A stretch of DNA of 64,000 nt from UBA822 sp965249775 (GTDB lineage Bacteria; Gemmatimonadota; Gemmatimonadetes; Longimicrobiales; Gaopeijiaceae), in contig OZ252253.1 of NCBI GenBank assembly GCA_965249775.1, positions 248,001 to 312,000 of the forward strand, in the 5' to 3' direction. Below the pieces are notes generated by a model. That model was not told the DNA's origin, searched no databases, and saw only the letters and a program-made list of their open reading frames with translations. Numbering within the stretch: position 1 is the first letter of the stretch; the number at the start of each line of letters is the position of its first letter. Shown here piece after piece: positions 57,965 to 64,000 of this stretch. The position numbers and the translations under genes were made by a program.

Positions 57965-58763
57965 GCGTCTTGGAGTCTCGAAGGCGGGCGGGTTTGTCCC
58001 GTTGCACCGCCTCACAATCGCGATGGGCGAGCGGTACGAACAGCAGATGATTTCTGCCGTCGAGCGCGGTCAGTCAGCCTTCTCTGGGATGGCGCAGTGA
58101 GAAGTCTCCCAGATCCTTGACGTGTCCCTAGACTACCTGGCTGGCCTCACCGACGACCCGGCCCCGGTGGACGACCGGGTGAGGGATGAAGAGGAGAGAC
58201 GAGGAGAGCTGGAGGCCGACCTAGAGAGAATGCGGGTACAGGCCCAGCGCAGAGATGAAGAACTCGACCGCCTGCGAGCTCAGGCCATCGCGGAACCCGA
58301 GACCCCGGACCCCGACGTGTCCCCGATCCAGTCAGCGCCGGGATGGCATGACGAAGACTACGAGTCCGTCAGACGCTATGAGTCTGAGGATGTACGGCTC
58401 GCGGCGGGAACCGGAACGTTCGCGGACCAAGAGCCTGTCCCGAGTGAGGTCAAGTTCCTGAAGAGCTGGCTGCGCGACCACCACCTCAGGGCCAAGGACC
58501 TCTTCCTGGCCGATGTATCAGGCGATAGTATGGAAACGACGATATACGACGGAGACTCAGCGCTGGTCGACGAGTCTCGCACGTCACCACGCAGCGGCAG
58601 GATCTACGCACTGCGTACGGGAGAGGGTCCACTGGTCAAGCGGCTTCGCAAACGCGACCACCGCTGGTGGGCGGACAGCGACAACGAAGAGCACGAACCA
58701 CAGCCGCTCGACGATCGAGCCCGAATCCTCGGGCGCGTCGTCTGGTGGGCGCACACGGATTGA
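57945..58763 (+). pseudogene. CI/LexA-like S24 repressor interrupted by an in-frame TGA
   Basis: One frame of 273 codons runs from ATG 57945 to TGA 58763, but has TGA at 58098-58100. Before it: 'QQMISAVERGQSAFSGMAQ', the second half of an HTH. After it: 'EVSQILDVSLDYLAGLTDDP', exactly the conserved continuation of a CI HTH. The C-terminal half is an S24/LexA-type peptidase or dimerisation domain ('LFLADVSGDSMETTIYDGDS', 'GRIYALRTGEGPLVKRLRKR'). A GTG at 58122 could restart and make a protein lacking the DNA-binding helix. Probably a nonsense mutation; stop readthrough cannot be excluded. Confidence 0.75.
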
Positions 58764-58868
58764 GGGGGGCAAGCGCTAGCATCAACTTGAGCAAGCAGCA
58801 GACGGGATGGCCGCGTCATCGTAGGCGCGGACACTTATGTTTCACCAGCCGCTATCCCCCCTGGCGGT
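58627..58868 (+). repeat. Direct repeat copy A (repressor 3' end plus downstream leader)
   Basis: It aligns with 59408-59619 at high identity through the last 45 codons of the repressor and then the untranslated 'ttcaccagccgctatccccc' leader before the next gene. A ~30-base stretch after the stop is present only in this copy. Confidence 0.85.
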
Positions 58869-58893
58869 TGACAATAGAGGAGGGTTGTTACCA

Positions 58894-59397
58894 ATGAGAA
58901 AGGTTGACGCAGTTCGAGGACTCTCCGTTTTCGCTCTCGCGATCTCGGTAGTTGGATGTGGCACGATGTTCGGCGGCACTACCAAGAATATCTCAGTCAC
59001 GTCCGCGCCATCAGCCGCAACGATCACGACAAACCCCAGTACAGCCACTTTCACAACTCCAACCACTCTAAATCTTCAGCGCAAGAACGAATACACACTG
59101 ATCGCCCGGAGGGAAGGGTACAACGAAGCTCAGTTCCAGATTCGTAAGTCTATGCGAGCCGGGCCGCTCATTCTGGATATTCTATTCACGGGCCTGCTCG
59201 GAGTGATCGTGGACGCCGCCACTGGCGGCTGGTGGGACCTCAAGCCCGAGGATGTGACCCTCGCCCTTGAGCGCGTGGACGACAGCGTCGATGGCCCGGT
59301 TGCGATCGAGGTATCCATCAGTTCGTCGCGAAACGAACCTGGCTCTATGGTGATCGACGCTACCGAACCAGTCCAGATCGAACTTATCGCGAACTAA
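58894..59397 (+). CDS. Lipoprotein with a PEGA-like domain
   Basis: 167 residues from ATG 58894 with AGGAGGG upstream. The signal peptide ends in a lipobox 'ISVVGCG'. A PEGA-like beta domain follows ('ISVTSAPSAATITTNPSTAT', 'KNEYTLIARREGYNEAQFQI'). A glycine-rich hydrophobic stretch ('LILDILFTGLLGVIVDAATG') and a C-terminal beta segment complete it. An envelope lipoprotein in a prophage suggests a lysogenic-conversion or superinfection role (inference). It is bracketed by the two direct repeats. Confidence 0.65.
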   Translation: MRKVDAVRGLSVFALAISVVGCGTMFGGTTKNISVTSAPSAATITTNPSTATFTTPTTLNLQRKNEYTLIARREGYNEAQFQIRKSMRAGPLILDILFTGLLGVIVDAATGGWWDLKPEDVTLALERVDDSVDGPVAIEVSISSSRNEPGSMVIDATEPVQIELIAN

Positions 59398-59407
59398 CGG
59401 GGTGGTG

Positions 59408-59544
59408 GTCCACTGGTCAAGCGGCTCCGCAAGCGCGACCACCGCTGGTGGGCGGACAGCGACAACGAAAAATACGAACCGCAGCCGCTTGATGATCGAG
59501 CCCGAATCATGGGCCGCGTCGTGTGGTGGGCGCACACGGATTGA
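59408..59544 (+). pseudogene. Remnant of a second repressor C-terminus
   Basis: This open stretch codes for the same last ~45 residues as the repressor at 58627-58763 ('GPLVKRLRKRDHRWWADSDN' and 'RVVWWAHTD'). It has three amino acid changes but about seven silent codon changes. It has no start or N-terminus. The pattern means the two copies diverged as functional coding sequences before this one was truncated. Confidence 0.75.
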
Positions 59545-59619
59545 GGAGGACATGGCGCCGCGGCGTCGGAGTAGGCGTGGACACTTTTGTTTCACCAGCC
59601 GCTATCCCCCCCTGGCGGT
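59408..59619 (+). repeat. Direct repeat copy B
   Basis: Partner of 58627-58868. It again leads into a gene start (59637), so each copy sits upstream of a different accessory gene, like a shared junction between cassettes. Confidence 0.85.
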
Positions 59620-59636
59620 CAACCGGAGAGCGCGCG

Positions 59637-60272
59637 ATGGCACTTCAACCGTGCCGTGAGTGTGGCGAGCAGATCAGCACGGAAGCCGTAACCTGTCCTC
59701 ACTGCGGAATCCAGGATCCGGCGGGGGGGGAATCCGGCAGATGCTACGGCTGCGGTGAGACGGTTACCCTCATAGACAATTTCTGTCCGCTTTGTGGGGT
59801 CGAGGACCCACTCGTCCCCTTCGCCGAAGCACAAAAAAGGAGGGGATCGCGGTACGGCACATCGCCACCGCCTGCGGTGCGGAAGCGCCAGGAGGCCTCT
59901 GCACGGAGTACGACGTTTTCAGGGGTGGCGTGGCTATTCGCTGGCCTCTCGCTTGTCTTCTTAGCGGTCGTAGTTTTCACTGGCAGCCCGAGCACTTCTA
60001 CGTCCGGGGAGAGCGAGGCGAGTCGCAAGATGAGCGTCGCGATGGGATGCGAGCAGGCGATCCAGGAACGGTTGAGGTCGCCGCGCTCTGCCACATTCCC
60101 ACGCAACATGTCGGACGGCGCGTCTCGGCAACCCGACGGCAGCTACGTACTGCGCTCGTACGTCGATGCCCAGAACGCGTTTGGTGCTGAGGTCCGGGCC
60201 AATTTTGTCTGCCGCGGGACGCCCGCCGATGGTGGAGTCGTGATCCATGAAGCGCGGCTCCTGGGTCGATGA
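59637..60272 (+). CDS. Zinc-ribbon protein with one membrane helix
   Basis: 211 residues from ATG 59637. Two zinc ribbons lie at the N-terminus ('CRECGEQISTEAVTCPHCG' and 'CYGCGETVTLIDNFCPLCG'). A basic linker is followed by one membrane helix near 95-115 ('FSGVAWLFAGLSLVFLAVVV') and an exported domain with 'GCEQAIQERLRSPRSATFP' and 'VDAQNAFGAEVRANFVCRG'. The domain after the helix resembles small secreted domains of unknown function found behind zinc ribbons. Preceded by direct repeat B. Confidence 0.65.
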   Translation: MALQPCRECGEQISTEAVTCPHCGIQDPAGGESGRCYGCGETVTLIDNFCPLCGVEDPLVPFAEAQKRRGSRYGTSPPPAVRKRQEASARSTTFSGVAWLFAGLSLVFLAVVVFTGSPSTSTSGESEASRKMSVAMGCEQAIQERLRSPRSATFPRNMSDGASRQPDGSYVLRSYVDAQNAFGAEVRANFVCRGTPADGGVVIHEARLLGR

Positions 60273-60364
60273 TGCCGAGCTGAAATTTCACCCTGTTGCA
60301 ATTCCTCCGGGAGCGTTATGCTGATGGCGAGAACGTTCACCCGCTCCACGAAAAGGGATAGGCG

Positions 60365-62935
60365 ATGCCGGAATCCGTCCTACTGCACTGCCCGATCCGT
60401 GGCTCCCTCCAGGTGCCCCAGCGAGCGAAGGACGGACTCACTTTTACGGAAGAGAAAAGACGAATTGACGCCATCCGCTTCCTTCTCCAGCGCGATTATC
60501 CCGCCGAAAACTTTGGCATCGAGACAACGCTACTCCGGTTTGGGCACAAGGGCCGCAATTCGTTCCGGGTGGATTTCTCGGTATATGAGCATCCCTGGGC
60601 AGAGGTGCGCAAGCGCGATCGTGAACATAGGCTAGATGACGTAGCCATCGTCGCAGAGATCAAACGAGGCCACGCGACCTCCAGGGAAGCTAAGGCCACA
60701 CAGGTCCGACCTGCGCTCAACTTACTGCCCGACCTAAAGTCGCTCGGCGTCTACTGGGACGATGTCGGGCAGCGGTTTTTCTATCGTGAATTGGCCGGCA
60801 CGAAGACCGAAGTCCTAGAAGCGCCCATAAGCAAGATCCCCCGCTGGGGAGAGGATTTGGGCGCAACACACCTCACGTTTGGTGATCTAGATCAATCCAA
60901 GGACCTCGTTCAGGTCTTCGATCAGCTAGAATTTGCGCTCCATCCATACGTGGCCGACAAGTCCAAGCGATATGCGGTCCTGCTACAGCTATTGATAGCC
61001 AAGATTTGGGACGAAACCAGGCACAGCGCGAACCCCTTGGATGTACTGGACATACAGGATTACAGCGCCCTAGCCGTGATGGACCCCGAGGTCGTTGGCC
61101 GCATGGACAAGTGCCTCGGATCTGCCCTGGGCCACTATCAGCGATACCTCCCCGAAAGGATCGACAAGACCTTCGGCATCCCATCCGAGGCCCTACGTCG
61201 CGCCACACAGATCATCGCGCCCGTAAATGTAATGGAGTCCAAGCAGAAGGTTATCCAATCGTTCTACATGAAATTCGCCCAGAATCTCTACAAATGGGAC
61301 CTTGCACAGTATTTCACGCCGCATGAGGTGGTGGACTTCATCGTTGACGTAACGAATCCACAATACGGTGAGCACGTAAAAGACCCCGCGTGCGGTAGTG
61401 CTGATTTCTTAGTGAGTGCCCTGGTTGCAGGACGCGCGGGCGGGCCGAAATTCGATGAGTTTGTGAACGGGAACGACAACAGCGGTCAGGCCGTCCAAGT
61501 CAGCATCCTTAACATGGTCTTGCACGGGGACGGCAAAAGCAACATCAGCCAGGTTGATAGCCTCGAAGCTTGCCCAGCGGAGGACGGCCAGTACGGCATC
61601 GTTCTATGTAACCCCCCCTTCGGCAAACGGATCACGGAGAGGCGCTGGGAGATTTTGCGGAAGTTCGACATGGGTCATAAGTGGACCACTGAGGCCGATG
61701 GCCGGATTGTGGTCACGCAGGATGTACACAAGACGCAACAGGTGGGCATTCTGTTTGCCGAGCTATGCGTCCGTCTCCTGAAGCCCGGTGGGCGAATGGC
61801 CATTATTTTTCCGAACGGGTATTTGGGCAACGTCAGCGACCAGTACCATGCCCTTAGGGAGTGGCTTTTGCGTCACACGCGCCTTGTGGGCATCGTTTCG
61901 TTCCCACGGTTCACATTCAAGAAATCCGGTGCCGACGTGAGTGCATCTGTCGTTTTCTTGGAGAAACGGGACAAGTCATTGGCCGCTGCCAGGGATTCGG
62001 AGGATTATCCATTCTTTGTTGGCATGATCGAGTCTGTGGGTTGGCGGGCAGGTGACAAAAAGGCGGTGCCCACCTACCTGAGAGATCCAGAGACAGGTGT
62101 GCTGATATTAGACGACAGTAACGAGCCCATGCTTGACTCTGACTTCGAGATGATCCTAGAGGAGTTTCTGCGGTCTCCGGCCTCGAACTCTTTTCCGTGG
62201 CTCCTCAAGGGTCGTGAGCTGCCGAAAGGCCCGCAAGGTTGGAGCGTTTCGATGAGAAGCGTTGTGGACAATAGCCCAGCTCTGATCCTGGACCCCAAGA
62301 GGCATTGCTCGAAGGTTGTCGGGCTCAGAAAAAGCATTGAGGGAGCCAAACACTTCCGGGTGGGCGACGTCCTGGAGCCCGTGGCTAATGAGAGATTCAA
62401 GCCAGAATTATCAAAGATATATAGCTACGTGGAGATAGGAGATATCCGGGCAGGAGATCACGGGTTTCAGGAAATGAGAGGGTGGGAATTACCTGGTCGC
62501 GCCAAGCTCACCGCCAAACCCGGTGACTTCTTCATAGCTCATCCATGGGGGTGTGCGGGAAAGTGGTTCGCCTCAACGAAGGAAGATCCAGAAAACATGG
62601 TGGTCACCAATGGATGCAGCCGATTCCGACGGACAAAAGGCTCAGACAGCCTACTCATTGACTTGGTCGCTGGTCTGTGCTCCGAGGCTTTCGCGGTCCA
62701 GGTACGCGCCTATACAACTGGCTCTGACGGACTCGCCGAAATTTCCGACGATGACCTACGCGATGTTGTTCTGCCTCGCGTCACATCCAGTCAGGACCGA
62801 AAGCGCCTAGCGTCTCTTGTGGACGACCTGTTGAGCGGCAGCGTTAATTTCGCGCACTCTGTACAGAATGTCCTAACTGCCGCACCCGACTGGCCGACAC
62901 CAGCCAAGCGAAAGAGTCACTGCATCTTGGTTTAG
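60365..62935 (+). CDS. Single-chain restriction-modification enzyme (nuclease-methylase-specificity fusion)
   Basis: 856 residues. N-terminal ~1-120: HsdR-N/PD-(D/E)XK-like nuclease with 'FRVDFSVYEHPWAEV' (Asp) and 'DDVAIVAEIKRGHATSREAK' (E-x-K). ~290-560: N6-adenine methylase of the HsdM type, 'WDLAQYFTPHEVVDFIVDVT', SAM motif 'VKDPACGSADFLVSALVAG', catalytic 'VLCNPPFGKRITE' and 'LLKPGGRMAIIFPNGYLGN'. ~670-830: type I S-like target recognition part ('HFRVGDVLEPVANERFKPEL', 'ISDDDLRDVVLPRV'). No helicase. This R-M-S order in one chain is type IIG-like. In a prophage it may defend the lysogen against other phages (inference). Confidence 0.85.
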   Translation: MPESVLLHCPIRGSLQVPQRAKDGLTFTEEKRRIDAIRFLLQRDYPAENFGIETTLLRFGHKGRNSFRVDFSVYEHPWAEVRKRDREHRLDDVAIVAEIKRGHATSREAKATQVRPALNLLPDLKSLGVYWDDVGQRFFYRELAGTKTEVLEAPISKIPRWGEDLGATHLTFGDLDQSKDLVQVFDQLEFALHPYVADKSKRYAVLLQLLIAKIWDETRHSANPLDVLDIQDYSALAVMDPEVVGRMDKCLGSALGHYQRYLPERIDKTFGIPSEALRRATQIIAPVNVMESKQKVIQSFYMKFAQNLYKWDLAQYFTPHEVVDFIVDVTNPQYGEHVKDPACGSADFLVSALVAGRAGGPKFDEFVNGNDNSGQAVQVSILNMVLHGDGKSNISQVDSLEACPAEDGQYGIVLCNPPFGKRITERRWEILRKFDMGHKWTTEADGRIVVTQDVHKTQQVGILFAELCVRLLKPGGRMAIIFPNGYLGNVSDQYHALREWLLRHTRLVGIVSFPRFTFKKSGADVSASVVFLEKRDKSLAAARDSEDYPFFVGMIESVGWRAGDKKAVPTYLRDPETGVLILDDSNEPMLDSDFEMILEEFLRSPASNSFPWLLKGRELPKGPQGWSVSMRSVVDNSPALILDPKRHCSKVVGLRKSIEGAKHFRVGDVLEPVANERFKPELSKIYSYVEIGDIRAGDHGFQEMRGWELPGRAKLTAKPGDFFIAHPWGCAGKWFASTKEDPENMVVTNGCSRFRRTKGSDSLLIDLVAGLCSEAFAVQVRAYTTGSDGLAEISDDDLRDVVLPRVTSSQDRKRLASLVDDLLSGSVNFAHSVQNVLTAAPDWPTPAKRKSHCILV

Positions 62936-62936
62936 G

Positions 62937-63170
62937 AACTCAGCCGTTCAGGTTCAAACTGTACCACTACCCGGGGGTGCACTTACGGCGGACAGCTTCT
63001 CCGTGACATTCAACGCTCCCTCGGTCGCGGCGAACGCGACCGCATGGTTTCAGTTCGTCTTTGGGGTCGACGGTAGGGAAGGATGGTGGCCTGACGCGAA
63101 TGTGGCGGCTGCGCTAAACTTCTCGCCAGGATGCGGGCCACAAAGGCGGGTTGGGGATGGGGCCACCTAA
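62937..63170 (+). pseudogene. Possible 3' fragment of a lost gene
   Basis: Behind the restriction-modification gene a frame open up to TAA 63168-63170 reads protein-like ('LTADSFSVTFNAPSVAANAT', 'AWFQFVFGVDGREGWWPDAN') but has no ATG, GTG or TTG near its beginning and no ribosome site. It could be the end of a truncated exported or structural protein. Confidence 0.3.
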
Positions 63171-63182
63171 GAGACTTTGTAC

Positions 63183-63356
63183 GTGAGTTTTGGGTTTGAC
63201 ATGCGCGACAAAGGCAAACACACTGTGTTCAAGCACCCAAAGTGGAAATCCCTGAGGGCGACCGTTGCGCGGCACAGGTCTCTGCCCATTGGGTATATAC
63301 AAACGGCCATTCGCTTAATAACTGAGCTAAAGAGGCTGGAAGGGGACTCAACATGA
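63183..63356 (+). CDS. hicA: HicA-like mRNA interferase toxin (short N-terminus)
   Basis: 57 residues from GTG 63183 (an ATG at 63201 would lose the first six). 'FGFDMRDKGKHTVFKHPKWK' and 'RHRSLPIGYIQTAIRLI' match the HicA double-stranded-RNA-binding-like fold, with the catalytic His in the 'KGxHxxF' motif. The usual ~10 residues before 'GF' are nearly absent, and the ribosome site is poor. Its stop overlaps the hicB ATG (ATGA), the standard hicAB arrangement. Confidence 0.65.
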   Translation: MSFGFDMRDKGKHTVFKHPKWKSLRATVARHRSLPIGYIQTAIRLITELKRLEGDST

Positions 63357-63544
63357 AGAATGTTGAATATTACTTGGCGCTTCCGTGGGGGACCGAGGTA
63401 ACGCCCGAGGAATGTACCGATGGCGCCCAGTGCTACGTTGCCCGGGTCACGGAGCTCCCAGGATGTGAAAGCCACGGAGATACGCCCGAGGAGGCACTCG
63501 CGAATTTGATGGATGCGCAGCGACTCTACCTTGTTAGGCGCTAA
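63353..63544 (+). CDS. hicB: HicB-like antitoxin
   Basis: 63 residues. 'YLALPWGTEVTPEECTDG' leads into 'CYVARVTELPGCESHGDTPE' and 'EALANLMDAQRLYL', the partial RNase H-like HicB fold ('V.ELPGC.S.GDT.EEAL.N'). It lacks the extra C-terminal DNA-binding domain of longer HicB proteins, so self-regulation may need another factor. Confidence 0.78.
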   Translation: MKNVEYYLALPWGTEVTPEECTDGAQCYVARVTELPGCESHGDTPEEALANLMDAQRLYLVRR

Positions 63545-63618
63545 CAATGACCACGGGATTATGCACATACCAAAGGTATGGCAAGACCCCCCAGGTAAGA
63601 GTAGCGGGCAACCAGGAG

Positions 63619-63783
63619 TTATTTGCTGTCGAGTTTTTCGCGCTCCTCGTTGGCCCGCTTGTAGTCCTCGTTCGTTGTTCCGATAAGCGGCTGTGGAACG
63701 CGCACAACCCTGCGCATGGCGTCGTCGAACCGAGATGCTGCTTGTTTTCGTTTCTTCGTCTTCGACTTTTTCTCTGCCTTCAT
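63619..63783 (-). CDS. Small putative antitoxin downstream of a RelE-like toxin
   Basis: 54 residues from ATG 63783 to TAA 63619. A Lys-rich start ('MKAEKKSKTKKRKQAASRFD') is followed by 'DAMRRVVRVPQPLIGTTNED' and a charged helix. The ATG overlaps the toxin stop (ATGA), so the order is toxin first, as in higBA-type modules. 'FDDAMRRVVRVP' resembles short tails seen in antitoxins of this arrangement. Moderate confidence. Confidence 0.55.
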   Translation of the reverse strand: MKAEKKSKTKKRKQAASRFDDAMRRVVRVPQPLIGTTNEDYKRANEEREKLDSK

Positions 63784-63998
63784 TTGTAGATGTCCTTCCT
63801 GTCGCCGATGTCCAGAATCAGCACTTGAGAGGGATTCTCTTTGACTACATAGAGGACACGGTGGTCGCCAGATCGAATCCGGTATACGTCTTCGTCGTCC
63901 TCCGTGGACCTGCCCTTGAGCTTCTTCGATCCTGCCGGTACTGGATCGGATGCAAGCCTTTCGATCTTCCGAACGACCTGATTCTTAATCTTCTTTGG
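63780..63998 (-). CDS. RelE/ParE-superfamily toxin, 5' end beyond window
   Basis: The frame is open to the right edge; 72 residues are visible. 'KKIKNQVVRKIERLASDPVP', then 'GSKKLKGRSTEDDEDVYRIR', 'SGDHRVLYVV' and the end 'VLILDIGDRKDIYK' follow the RelE/ParE pattern (YRxRxGdyRvlY ... GxRxxxY). About 15 residues should lie outside the window. The product is probably an mRNA interferase or gyrase poison, neutralised by the small partner gene. Confidence 0.75.
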   Translation of the reverse strand, partial: PKKIKNQVVRKIERLASDPVPAGSKKLKGRSTEDDEDVYRIRSGDHRVLYVVKENPSQVLILDIGDRKDIYK

Positions 63999-64000
63999 CA

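Larger units (their letters stand above)
44382..64000. mobile_element. Integrated phage-like element (prophage or satellite), right end not in window
   Basis: It starts behind ssrA with integrase, excisionase-like protein and resolvase. A leftward early operon follows (HNH nucleases, exonuclease, Gp3/RDF-like, MT-A70 methylase) and then a divergent regulatory switch region near 54.3 and 56.8 kb. A rightward operon carries regulators, a broken repressor, a restriction-modification enzyme and toxin-antitoxin modules. Genes are small, tightly packed and often overlap by ATGA. No capsid, portal, terminase or tail gene is seen, so it is a truncated view or a defective/satellite element. At least one decayed repressor and several apparent frameshifts support partial decay. 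Confidence 0.85.

Noticed and set aside
58098..58100. In-frame TGA as a selenocysteine codon (selB is present in the window)
   Set aside because: It lies in a DNA-binding helix of a phage repressor with no redox role, and I see no convincing SECIS hairpin directly after it. A nonsense mutation is simpler.
62936..64000. attR copy of the ssrA 3' end
   Set aside because: I looked for the T-arm/acceptor sequence in this stretch and did not find it.

Overview
The window looks like the chromosome of a G+C-rich, Gram-negative-type bacterium, most likely a member of the Gemmatimonadota. That is an inference from gene content: lipoproteins and outer-membrane-style signal peptides, a SARP/BTAD regulator of the kind common in that phylum, PD40-propeller and HAF/YVTN proteins, a T9SS/FlgD-like tail protein, and an HprK-plus-mannose-family PTS island. 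No rRNA or tRNA gene is visible to fix the taxonomy.

Left part (1-14.4 kb). A truncated periplasmic-binding-fold protein and a propionyl-CoA carboxylase beta subunit are followed by a PDZ protein, a monofunctional peptidoglycan transglycosylase and a VapBC pair. Then come a DUF222/HNH nuclease, two large lipoproteins that share almost the same signal-peptide DNA, a membrane-anchored SARP regulator and a TM-anchored PD40 propeller.

Middle part (14.5-44 kb). This is a dense, mostly co-oriented housekeeping region. It carries a methylmalonyl-CoA block (biotin carboxylase, an RNA uridine methyltransferase, a biotin carrier, mutase large subunit). Next are FmdB, ArgS, a PfkB kinase and PurM, then a riboflavin operon (ribD-ribE-ribBA-ribH) running into nusB. 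A regulatory/transport block follows: hpf, hprK, PTS EIIA/B/C/D, HPr and EI. After it come metK, a DUF151 nuclease, recO, selB, ptsN and a DusB-like enzyme. Many of these genes overlap by ATGA/GTGA, so translational coupling is the rule. The presence of selB implies that the organism decodes UGA as selenocysteine.

Right part (44-64 kb). The tmRNA gene (ssrA, tag ANNELALAA) ends at 44381, and an integrated phage-like element starts directly behind it. A tyrosine integrase lies next to the attachment site. It is followed leftward-transcribed by an early operon: excisionase-like protein, RuvC-like resolvase, metallopeptidase-like protein, HNH nucleases, an exonuclease coupled to a Gp3/RDF-like protein, an MT-A70 methyltransferase and many tiny genes. 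A rightward operon holds HTH regulators, a CI/LexA-like repressor broken by an in-frame TGA, a duplicated piece of that repressor, two small accessory proteins, a single-chain restriction-modification enzyme, HicAB, and a RelE-like toxin with a small partner at the right edge. No phage structural genes and no second attachment site lie inside the window, so the element continues to the right or is defective. Several small early genes appear to be split by one-base frameshifts.
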